From positions 62,001-126,000 of the forward strand of contig NZ_CABVQK010000015.1 of assembly GCF_902499335.1 (NCBI RefSeq): a DNA stretch of 64,000 bases, given 5' to 3'. Positions 8,379-15,973 of this stretch are shown piece after piece. A program made the translations under genes and the position numbers. The notes under the pieces are model-generated. The model was not told the DNA's origin. It made no database searches and saw only the letters and a program-made list of their open reading frames with translations. Numbering within the stretch: the first letter of the stretch is position 1; each line of letters begins with the position of its first letter. This DNA comes from Burkholderia lata. GTDB lineage: Bacteria > Pseudomonadota > Gammaproteobacteria > Burkholderiales > Burkholderiaceae.

Positions 8379-9287
8379 TCACCCCGGCACGCCGCCCCGC
8401 ACGCGCGTGCCGCCCTGCTCCGCGACGAACGTCAGGATCGACGTGAAGTCGTCCTTGCCGCGCCCTGCTTCGTAGGCCGCGTGCCACACGTCGCGCGCCC
8501 GCTCGATCGTCGGCGCCGCGATGTCCAGCAACCGCGCCGCGTCGAATCCGAGCGACATGTCCTTGTCGATGATCGCGAGCGCCGCACCGTAGTCGAAGCG
8601 CCCCGCCACTGCCCGGCTCAGCATCTTCGAGCACGCAAAGCTCTGCGCCGTGCCGGCGTCGAGCAGCCGCATCATCATGTCGGGGTCGAGGCCGGCCTTC
8701 GCGCCCATCGCCAGCCCTTCCGAGCACACGACGAGATTGGTCGCCATGATGATGTTGTTCACGATCTTCATGACCTGCGCCATGCCGGCGCGCTCGCCCA
8801 TCACGAACACGTCCTTGCCGATCAGCGACAGCAGCGGCGACACCTGCTCGACGAGCGCCGGTGCGCCGGCCGCGAGCATCGCGAGCGTACCGGCGCGTGC
8901 GGCCGGCGCGCCGCCGGAAATCGGCGCATCGACGATGCCGATCCCCTTCTGCGCGAGCCCGTCGCCAATCCGCTCGATCAGGTCCTGACCGATCGTCGAC
9001 ATCTCCACGTAGGTGCGGATCGCCGATCCGTGCACGACGCCGTCAGGCCCCAGGCCGACCGCCAGCGACACGTCCCGGTTCGGCAGGCACGCGAACACGA
9101 TGCCGGCCGCATCGGCAACCGCGCGCGGCGAATCGTGGACGACGGCGCCGCCGGCGACGAAAGGCCCGAGCGCCGCCGGCGACGGATCGTACACATGCAG
9201 TCGGAACGCGTGCCCGAGCAGGCGCTCCGCCATCGAGCCGCCCATCTGACCGAGGCCCAGAAAGCCGATATGTTGTTCTGTTTCCAT
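8379..9287 (-). CDS. Beta-hydroxyacid dehydrogenase (3-hydroxyisobutyrate dehydrogenase family)
   Basis: 302-aa NAD(P)-dependent oxidoreductase. The N-terminal GFLGLGQMGGSMAERLL is the dinucleotide motif. DAPISGGAPAARAGTL is the substrate-binding signature, and KIVNN supplies the catalytic Lys. The start is placed at the METEQ ATG (9287), which has GGAG upstream, rather than seven codons earlier. Acts on a 3-hydroxy acid such as hydroxyisobutyrate or tartronate semialdehyde; the substrate cannot be read. Follows the esterase at 9353-10282 on the same strand with a 65-base gap. Confidence 0.9.
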   Translation of the reverse strand: METEQHIGFLGLGQMGGSMAERLLGHAFRLHVYDPSPAALGPFVAGGAVVHDSPRAVADAAGIVFACLPNRDVSLAVGLGPDGVVHGSAIRTYVEMSTIGQDLIERIGDGLAQKGIGIVDAPISGGAPAARAGTLAMLAAGAPALVEQVSPLLSLIGKDVFVMGERAGMAQVMKIVNNIIMATNLVVCSEGLAMGAKAGLDPDMMMRLLDAGTAQSFACSKMLSRAVAGRFDYGAALAIIDKDMSLGFDAARLLDIAAPTIERARDVWHAAYEAGRGKDDFTSILTFVAEQGGTRVRGGVPG

Positions 9288-9352
9288 TCGCACTCCGAAT
9301 CCGTTCATCCGTCAAGCCATGACGCGCCCGCGCCACGACGCTTCATCTTTCG

Positions 9353-10282
9353 TCAACGCGCCATCACGTCGCGTATCCACGCCGCCGCGCGCAGCAATCC
9401 CTGCTGGGCCGCCGCACAGGCCGGCCCCATCCGGAAGAAGCCGTGAATCATGTCGTCGTGGCGCCAGAACGTGACCGGCACGCCGGCATCGAACAGGCGA
9501 TTCGCATAGGCTTCTCCTTCGTCGCGCAGCGGATCGAACCCGGCCGTGATCACCAGCGCGCGCGGCAGGCCCGCCAGCGATTTCGCGCGCAACGGGCACG
9601 CATGCGGATGCAGCGCCTCCCGTTCGTTCGCGACGTAGTCGTTCCAGAACCGGATCATCGCCGCGCGCGTCAGCGAATAGCCGGACTGGTTGTCGATGTA
9701 CGAACGGGTCGGCGGCGTGTGATAGTCGGTCACCGGATAGACGAGCACCTGCGCGCGCAACGGCGGGCCGCCTTCGTCGCGGCTCCTCAGCGCGGTCACG
9801 GCGGCCAGGTTGCCGCCCGCGCTGTCACCGGCCACGACGATGCGCGACGGGTCGAACGACAGCGTGTCGGCTTGTTGCGCGATCCGGCACACGGCATCGA
9901 AGCAATCGTCGACGGCGGCCGGAAACCGGTGTTCCGGCGCCAGCCGATAATCGACGGCGATCACGGCGGCACCGCTTTCCGCGCAGAGATCGCGACACAC
10001 GTGATCGTGCGTGTCGAGATTGCCGATCACGAAGCCGCCGCCATGAAAGAACACGGTGACGCCATCGCTGTGCGCAACCAGCGGCCGGTACAGGCGCGCC
10101 GCGAGCATGCGCCCTTCGAGCGGCAGGTCGAAATCGACGACCTCGCCGACAACGGTGCGCCGGTCGAGCGGCGGGTACGCGAGGCTGTTCCTGAGCGCGT
10201 CGACGGACAGACTCTCCATCGGCGGTGCGGCTTCGAGCGTCTTCAGAATCGCGGCAATTTGCGGATCGAGCGGCATCGGCAT
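9353..10282 (-). CDS. Alpha/beta hydrolase, HSL-type esterase
   Basis: Second HSL-type esterase, 309 aa, recognisably a paralogue of 5602-6537: HGGGFVIGN, AGDSAGGN, FDPLRDEGEAYANRL and MIHGFFRM give the full Ser-Asp-His triad and oxyanion hole. The start is taken as MPMPLDPQIAAILKTLE at 10282. The frame is open further upstream, but that extension is Arg/Ser-rich and unlike the family. The ribosome site at 10282 is weak and the next ATG (10276) is equally possible. Likely co-transcribed with the dehydrogenase at 8379. Confidence 0.88.
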   Translation of the reverse strand: MPMPLDPQIAAILKTLEAAPPMESLSVDALRNSLAYPPLDRRTVVGEVVDFDLPLEGRMLAARLYRPLVAHSDGVTVFFHGGGFVIGNLDTHDHVCRDLCAESGAAVIAVDYRLAPEHRFPAAVDDCFDAVCRIAQQADTLSFDPSRIVVAGDSAGGNLAAVTALRSRDEGGPPLRAQVLVYPVTDYHTPPTRSYIDNQSGYSLTRAAMIRFWNDYVANEREALHPHACPLRAKSLAGLPRALVITAGFDPLRDEGEAYANRLFDAGVPVTFWRHDDMIHGFFRMGPACAAAQQGLLRAAAWIRDVMAR

Positions 10283-10774
10283 TACTCGTCGGCGTGTCGG
10301 GAAACGTCGCGATGCAATCCGGCGCGATCGTCGGCATGCACATGGAAATCGACACGACGAGTCGGCCGTGCGCGAAGGGAACGGGGCATCACTTGTCTCC
10401 ATATTGGCGATGGTTTCGCTGCGTGCGTCCGCCCGGCACGCCGATGCGAGTCGGCACGATCGGGGGCGCTTCATCAGTTCACGTGCAGCGTGCGGCCATG
10501 CCGTCGGGTGGTCAATTCCGGAGCGCGGCGGTTTCCGTACAACGGAATCGGCGATCGCGGCCGATGCGCTTCCGGCGCGCGGGACGTGCCAACAGGAGAC
10601 GATGCGCCGGTTCCGGACGCACCGCTACATCGCCGGCACGCGCCCGGACCCCGCCCCGACAAACCGGGCCGGATCGTGATCGCACCACTCCGACCACTCG
10701 ATCACCGGCACATGGCCCGCCCGCACCGCCCGCACCGCCCTGCACGGCCTGCACGGCCTGCACGGCGACGAACC
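10283..10774. other. Intergenic region with no supported gene
   Basis: About 490 bases between two minus-strand genes. Frames here translate into Arg/Ala/Pro-rich sequence typical of antisense GC-rich DNA and none has family motifs. The only structured element is the tandem repeat at 10722-10766. Confidence 0.5.
10722..10766. repeat. 9-bp tandem repeats
   Basis: Five consecutive 9-bp units: CGCACCGCC twice (10722-10739), then CTGCACGGC three times (10740-10766). The array ends eight bases before the stop codon of the LysR gene. A short perfect array like this can vary in copy number by slippage. Confidence 0.7.
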
Positions 10775-11668
10775 CTATCCGCGGTAGCGCAGCGCGTCGA
10801 CCACCAGCGAAAACGCGGGGGACGCATGGCGGCGGCTCGGGTAGTAGAGGTAGTACGGCTCGTAGGTCTTGCGCCAGCCCGACAGCGCTTCGACCAGTTG
10901 CCCCGAGGCCAGCTGTTCGGCGACGTACGCATGCGGCAGGTACGCCAGGCCGAGCCCGCTCAGCGCGGCATCGCGCGCCGACCCGATGCTGTTGCCGACC
11001 AGTTGACCGTCGACCTTCACGCGCTGCTCCTTGCCCGCTTTCGCGAACACCCACGGGAAATACTCGCCGTGCGTCGGCAGGCGAAGGTTGATGCAGAGAT
11101 GGTCGGTCAGGTCGCGCGGGTGCTTCGGCGCCGGCCGGCTGGCGAAATACGCCGGCGCCCCGACGACCGACATCGGATGCGGCGGGCTGATCTGCACGGC
11201 GATCATGTCCTTGGCCACGAGCCCGCCGCGCCGCACGCCCGCGTCGTAGCGCCCGCTGACGATGTCGGTCAGCCCGTAATCGATATTGAGTTCGACGCGT
11301 ATGTCGGGGTACGCGGGCAGGAGCCGCGTCACGGCCGGCTGCAGCACATGCTGCACCGCATATTCGTCGGCATTGAGGCGGATCGTCCCGGCGGGCTTGT
11401 CGCGCAGGTGGGTAATCTCATCGAGGCCCGAGTCGATTTCGCCCATCGCCGGGCCGATCAGCTCCAGCAGCCGGCTGCCCGCGGCGGTCAGCGAAACGCT
11501 GCGCGTGGTGCGCGCGAACAGCTGCAGGCCCAGCCGCGTCTCGAGCGCGCGAATGACCTGGCTGAGCGCCGACTGCGAGATGCCCAGGCGCGCGGCCGCG
11601 CGCGTGAAGCTGCCTTCTTCGGCGACCAGCAGGAATGCCGTCAGGTCCTTGAGGTTGTTGCCGTTCAT
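10775..11668 (-). CDS. LysR family transcriptional regulator
   Basis: 297-aa LysR-type regulator: HTH in residues about 1-60 (LKDLTAFLLVAEEGSFTRAAARLGISQSALSQVIRALETRLGLQLF), followed by a substrate-binding domain. Transcribed divergently from the hydrolase at 11887 across a 218-base region containing the AT-rich stretch about 11,685-11,745. This is the usual LysR arrangement for controlling the neighbour and itself. Confidence 0.92.
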   Translation of the reverse strand: MNGNNLKDLTAFLLVAEEGSFTRAAARLGISQSALSQVIRALETRLGLQLFARTTRSVSLTAAGSRLLELIGPAMGEIDSGLDEITHLRDKPAGTIRLNADEYAVQHVLQPAVTRLLPAYPDIRVELNIDYGLTDIVSGRYDAGVRRGGLVAKDMIAVQISPPHPMSVVGAPAYFASRPAPKHPRDLTDHLCINLRLPTHGEYFPWVFAKAGKEQRVKVDGQLVGNSIGSARDAALSGLGLAYLPHAYVAEQLASGQLVEALSGWRKTYEPYYLYYPSRRHASPAFSLVVDALRYRG

Positions 11669-11886
11669 TCAGAAGCTCCACTTATAACTGCATCAAAATT
11701 TTTCTGGATTATCACCGAGCCTGTCAAGGTCTAAAGTGTTCCTTACCGCGAGCACCAACGGCGCGCCCTCCCAGACGGCATGCCGGCGTTCGACTCGCTC
11801 ACCGGGAAACATTCCCCGATCCATTCATCGCGCGCAGGGCCCGACCGTCGACACGACCGGCCACGCGCACACGACAGGACCTCACC

Positions 11887-12819
11887 ATGAAAACCGTGAC
11901 CTTCAAGAACCGCATGTGGGACGTGGCTGCCGACCTTCGCTTTCCGAAGGACTTCGACGAAACGAAGACCTACCCGGCGATCGTCTGCGCCCACCCGATC
12001 AGCAGCTGCAAGGAGCAGACCTCGGGCCGCATCTACGGCGAACAGCTCGCCGAGCAGGGTTTCATCACGCTGGCCTTCGACGCATCGACGCAGGGCGCGA
12101 GCGGCGGCGAGCCGCGTTTCAGCGAAGACCCCACGCTGCGCGTGGAAGACTTCCGCTGCGCGGTGGACTACCTGGTCACGCTTCCCTTCGTGGACGAGAA
12201 GCGCATCGGCGTGCTGGGCGTGTGCGGCGGCGGCGGTTATGCGGTCAATGCAGCCATGACCGAGCGCCGTTTCAAGGCGGTGGCCACGGTGGTCGGCGCC
12301 AACTACGGCCGCATCATGCGTGAGGGCGACCTGACGCCCGACTCGGCGCTGAAGGCGCTGGACGCGATCGCCAGCCAGCGTACGGCGGAAGCACGCGGCG
12401 CCGAACCGCTGCTGACTACCTACATCCCGACCTCCAGGGCGGCGCTCGAGCAGGCCGGCCTGACCAACGTGGACATCGTCGAGGCGGTCGACTACTACAC
12501 GACGCCGCGCGGCCAGCAGCCCGGTTCGCCCAACCAGCTGCGTTTCTCGAGCCTCGCGCCGGCGGTCGGCTGGGATGCGTTCCACCTGGCCGAGCACCTG
12601 CTGACGCAGCCGCTGCATATCGTCATCGGCGGCGGCGAGCCGGGCGCGTTCGGCTCTTACCGCGACGGCTTCGACCTGTACAACCGCGCGCGTTCGAGCG
12701 AAAAGACGCTGCAGATCGTGCCCGGCGCGACCCACTACGACCTGTACGACCAGCCCGCGCCGACCGGCCAGGCGCTGGAGCAACTGGTGCCGTTCTTCCG
12801 GAAGCATCTGGGGGCGTAA
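11887..12819 (+). CDS. Alpha/beta hydrolase, dienelactone-hydrolase-like
   Basis: 310-aa alpha/beta hydrolase. CAHPISSCKEQ follows the first core strand and FDASTQGASGGEPRF matches the DLH/YcjY-like group. The nucleophile elbow is GVCGGGGYAV, placing Cys113 where serine esterases have Ser, as in dienelactone hydrolases. The catalytic His is probably in PGATHYDLYD near the C-terminus. Codon use is slightly less GC-extreme than in neighbours. Regulated, by inference, by the divergent LysR. Substrate unknown. Confidence 0.8.
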   Translation: MKTVTFKNRMWDVAADLRFPKDFDETKTYPAIVCAHPISSCKEQTSGRIYGEQLAEQGFITLAFDASTQGASGGEPRFSEDPTLRVEDFRCAVDYLVTLPFVDEKRIGVLGVCGGGGYAVNAAMTERRFKAVATVVGANYGRIMREGDLTPDSALKALDAIASQRTAEARGAEPLLTTYIPTSRAALEQAGLTNVDIVEAVDYYTTPRGQQPGSPNQLRFSSLAPAVGWDAFHLAEHLLTQPLHIVIGGGEPGAFGSYRDGFDLYNRARSSEKTLQIVPGATHYDLYDQPAPTGQALEQLVPFFRKHLGA

Positions 12820-12841
12820 CGCGACGCGTCGTCCGGTAGCG

Positions 12842-13087
12842 CATTCGCAGGCCACCCTCGCCCGCATCGGCGCGCAGACGATCGGCATCACGCACGACGA
12901 AAGCAAGGCCGTCGACGGGCGAATCCTGTACGAAGTCAGCGGCAAGTACCAGGCGTTCTTCAACGAGCAACGCGCGAAGGCCATCATCGTGCGACCCGAC
13001 TATTACGTGTTCGGCGCGGTCGGCTCGCTCGCGGAATTGCCGTCGCTCGTCGCCATGCTCGCGTCGCAGATCGCGCTCGCCGCCTGA
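12842..13087 (+). pseudogene. C-terminal remnant of an FAD-dependent aromatic hydroxylase
   Basis: An 81-codon stretch reading in one frame without a plausible start: ARIGAQTIGITHDES..., ILYEVSGKYQAFF, IIVRPDYYVFGAVGS, then SLVAMLASQIALAA and TGA at 13085-13087. The VRPDYYVFG block is typical of the thioredoxin-like C-terminus of MhpA/phenol 2-monooxygenase-type flavoproteins. The FAD domains are absent: the preceding gene (an unrelated hydrolase) ends at 12819. So this is the tail of a deleted gene. Confidence 0.55.
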
Positions 13088-13116
13088 CCGGGAACGTCGG
13101 GCACCGTACCGGAACC

Positions 13117-13139
13117 CGCGGAGGCAGCACTGCTCCGCG
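13117..13139. terminator. Hairpin between convergent pseudogene and MarR gene
   Basis: Perfect 7-bp arms CGCGGAG and CTCCGCG with a 9-base loop, in the gap between the hydroxylase remnant (+) and the MarR gene (-). No T-tract follows on either strand, so terminator function is only suggested by position. Confidence 0.3.
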
Positions 13140-13174
13140 AACCGGCCGCTCCGTGGCCGAAGCGGCCGCGACGT

Positions 13175-13723
13175 TCATCCGGTCGCATCGCCTCTCGCTG
13201 CATTGACGAGCATGCGCGACAGCAGATTGCCCAGCATTCGAAGCTCGTCGTCGCTCGCGAAGGTATGCATCTCCTGCCGGATCTCGTATTGCACATCGCG
13301 CCTCGCAGCCGCGATCCGGTGCCCGTCATGCGTGAGCGACACGTAGACGATACGGCGGTCATCCTCCTTTTGCGTCCGCATCACGAGATACAGCGACTCC
13401 AGCCGGTCCACCAGGCGCGTCACCGCGCTGCCGGCAATCCCGCAGGCATCGGCCAGTTCGCCGGCCGTCAATGATTCCCTGCAATCGAGTGCGTGCAGGA
13501 TCGACGCCTGTGACTTCGTAATACCGAGCGCCTGCTCGACACGCCGGTCGACGCACCTGGACTGCAATGATTCAGCAGCCGACAGCAGTTGCACGATGGA
13601 CATGCCGCGGCGGGCTCTTGCCAGTAGTACGGAATCCGAACCAGATATTCCCGGTGCGATTTCGCGGGATCTTTCTTTCGCGATTTCAAGCTCTTTCGGT
13701 ACGGGATTCATGACAACACTCAT
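13175..13723 (-). CDS. MarR family transcriptional regulator
   Basis: 182-aa MarR-type winged-helix regulator: QALGITKSQASILHALDC, then ELADACGIAGSAVTRLVDRLESLYLV (recognition helix) and the wing RTQKEDDRRIVYVSLTHDGHRI. The start could be MSVVM at 13723 or MNPVP at 13711; neither has a strong ribosome site. It lies 39 bases downstream of the TetR gene on the same strand and may share its transcript. It could regulate the efflux operon or the lost aromatic hydroxylase. Confidence 0.88.
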   Translation of the reverse strand: MSVVMNPVPKELEIAKERSREIAPGISGSDSVLLARARRGMSIVQLLSAAESLQSRCVDRRVEQALGITKSQASILHALDCRESLTAGELADACGIAGSAVTRLVDRLESLYLVMRTQKEDDRRIVYVSLTHDGHRIAAARRDVQYEIRQEMHTFASDDELRMLGNLLSRMLVNAARGDATG

Positions 13724-13762
13724 GGATACGGCTCAACGCCGTTCGTCGGGCGCCTGACGCAT

Positions 13763-14368
13763 TCATCCTTGAATCAGGGTGCGGACGATTTCGGTAATTT
13801 CAGCCATGTCCGGATTGCTGCGCCCTGGCCGCGTCAACTCCCGGTGCAGCAATCCGCTCAACGTCGCGTGAACCACGCTGGCGATCACCGCCGGCTCATG
13901 TTCGCTCGCCAGCTGTCCTGCCGCTATCGCACGCCGCACGCTGGCTTCGATGCACTGTTCGGCATGACATGCGGCCTGACGAACCCGCTCGCAGAAGGCG
14001 GCCGTTTCACCCGCGCTCTCGCATCGCGTGTACGACAGCGTGTACAGGCGACGTGGCAGCTTCGAACGCGTCGCCACCCGCCAGCGCGCGCAGAGTGCGT
14101 CGATCAGCGCATCGAGCGCAGGCTCGGCACCCTGATGCGGGGCAATCAGGAAGGGATCCAGCGGAATCGCCGCATCGGCGAAAATTGCATCGAACACATC
14201 AAGCTTGCTCTCGAAGTGCCAGTACACGGCCCCGCGCGTGACGCCGGCCCGACGGGCGATTTCCTCGAGCGACGCATGCGCGAAGCCGTGATCGAAGAAC
14301 ACCCCCTGTGCCGACTCGACGATGATGGCCCGTGTTGCCTGTGCCTGTTCGCGGGTTCGTTTCACCAT
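13763..14368 (-). CDS. TetR/AcrR family regulator, probable efflux operon repressor
   Basis: 201-aa TetR-type regulator beginning MVKRTREQAQATR. The HTH is LEEIARRAGVTRGAVYWHFESK, the form characteristic of AcrR/TtgR-like repressors of RND pumps. The ATG at 14368 is chosen because the family starts a few residues before the KRTREQA helix; the frame is open 34 codons earlier. It lies about 155 bases downstream of the channel gene on the same strand, so unlike most acrR genes it is not divergent from the pump. Confidence 0.9.
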   Translation of the reverse strand: MVKRTREQAQATRAIIVESAQGVFFDHGFAHASLEEIARRAGVTRGAVYWHFESKLDVFDAIFADAAIPLDPFLIAPHQGAEPALDALIDALCARWRVATRSKLPRRLYTLSYTRCESAGETAAFCERVRQAACHAEQCIEASVRRAIAAGQLASEHEPAVIASVVHATLSGLLHRELTRPGRSNPDMAEITEIVRTLIQG

Positions 14369-14524
14369 AAGCTTTCCGAACGTCCATCCGGGTCGGGATG
14401 GCTCGCCTGTCACATCGCAGCGGCCCGGCAAGGGCATGCGATCGCGTGCCCCGGGCGTCGGGGCACGCATCCTGAATCACCGAACGGGCCGGGCCCGTTG
14501 CGGTGTCCTGCTTCGCGTCGCCGG

Positions 14525-15973
14525 TCAACCCGGCGGATGCGTGGCCCGATCGGTCGACACGTCGGCTTTCACCGTCCGGTCCTGCCAGCCGCCGCCCAAT
14601 GCGCGGTAGAGGTCGACCGTGTTCGACATCCTCGCCAGCCGGACCTTCACGAGATTCTGCTGCGCGTCGTACAGCGAGCGCTGGTTGACGAGCACGTTCA
14701 CGTACCCGTCGACACCCTCGCGATAGCGTACGTCGGACAACCGGTACGCCGACTGGCTCGCGTCCACCAGCAGGCGCTGGGCCGTTTCCTGCTGCCCCCA
14801 GGTCGCACGCCCGTCGAGCGCGTCGGAGACTTCGCGAAACGCCGTCTGGACCGCCTTCTGGTACGTCGCGACTTCGATGTCGCGATTGACCTTCGATACC
14901 TCCAGGTTCGCGCTGTTGCGCCCGTAGTCGAAGATCGGCACGCTGATCGTCGGCCCGAACGACCACGCGGCGCTGCCGGGATCGAACAGGTTGCGCAACG
15001 ACGCACTGGCCGTGCCGCCGCTCGCCGTCAGCGAAATGCTCGGGAAGAACGCGGCGCGGGCGGCGCCGATGTTCGCGTTGGCCGCCATCAGCTGATGCTC
15101 GGCCGCCATGATGTCCGGCCGCCGCGCAAGCAGATCCGAAGGGAGCCCGGCCGGCAGATCCTCGTCGAGCCGAACCGTCGCCAACGACTCGCGCGACAGC
15201 AGTGCGTCGTCGAGCGGCGCACCTACCAGCAGCGTCAGCGCGTTGATGTCGGTCCGCACCTGCCGGTCGTATTGCGCGAGATTCGCTTCCGCGGCACGCA
15301 CGGTCGTCTCCGCCTGACGCAGGTCGAGCAACGACGACGTGCCGTTCCGGTACCCCGAATCGACGATCTTCAGCGACGCCCGCTGGCTGGCGAGCGTGTC
15401 GGCCGTCAGCGCCTTGATGTCCTGGTCGGCCTGCAGCGTCAGCCACGCCGTGGCCACCTCGGCGATCAGGCTGATCCGGGTCGCCTGGCGCGTGGCCTCG
15501 GTCGCCAGATACGTCTGCATCGCCTGCTCCGTCAGGCTGCGGATCTTGCCGAACAGGTCCAGCTCGTACGACGCGACGCCCCCGACGTTGTAGGACCGCG
15601 TGACACCGGCCTGCCCCGTCGTCGACAGGTCCGACGGCAGCCGCTGGATCGACCCGGACGCGCTGGCCGACAGCGTCGGCAGCAGGTCCGCCCGCTGGAT
15701 CCGGTACTGCGCGCGCGCCGCTTCGATGTTCAGCACGGCCACGCGCAGGTCGCGGTTGTTTTCCAGCGCCATGCCGATCAGCGTCTGCAGGTGCGGGTCG
15801 GTGTAGAAGTCGCGCCAGCCGACTTCCGCGGCCGACGGCTTGCCGGCGTTGTCCTGCGCGGCCGTCGCGTACTGCGCGGCGACCGACGGGTCGGGACGAT
15901 GATAGGTTGGGATCATCGTGCAGCTCGCCATCAGCAACGCTGCGGGCAATACCGCAAGTTTCACGATCTTCAT
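14525..15973 (-). CDS. RND efflux outer-membrane channel lipoprotein (OprM/NodT family)
   Basis: 482-aa outer-membrane factor that forms the TolC-like exit duct of the pump. The lipoprotein signal is LLMASC with the lipidated Cys at residue 18. Duplicated coiled-coil repeats follow (LNIEAARAQYRIQRADLLPTL, LRQAETTVRAAEANLAQYDRQ, ISVPIFDYGRN). Its ATG overlaps the stop of the pump gene by four bases (ATGA), the expected tight coupling. Confidence 0.95.
   Translation of the reverse strand: MKIVKLAVLPAALLMASCTMIPTYHRPDPSVAAQYATAAQDNAGKPSAAEVGWRDFYTDPHLQTLIGMALENNRDLRVAVLNIEAARAQYRIQRADLLPTLSASASGSIQRLPSDLSTTGQAGVTRSYNVGGVASYELDLFGKIRSLTEQAMQTYLATEATRQATRISLIAEVATAWLTLQADQDIKALTADTLASQRASLKIVDSGYRNGTSSLLDLRQAETTVRAAEANLAQYDRQVRTDINALTLLVGAPLDDALLSRESLATVRLDEDLPAGLPSDLLARRPDIMAAEHQLMAANANIGAARAAFFPSISLTASGGTASASLRNLFDPGSAAWSFGPTISVPIFDYGRNSANLEVSKVNRDIEVATYQKAVQTAFREVSDALDGRATWGQQETAQRLLVDASQSAYRLSDVRYREGVDGYVNVLVNQRSLYDAQQNLVKVRLARMSNTVDLYRALGGGWQDRTVKADVSTDRATHPPG

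Noticed and set aside
7547..8446. Second IclR gene read as one uninterrupted 299-aa protein
   Set aside because: After about codon 106 the product is Arg/His-rich nonsense, while the true effector domain reads in another frame. No slippery site supports programmed frameshifting.
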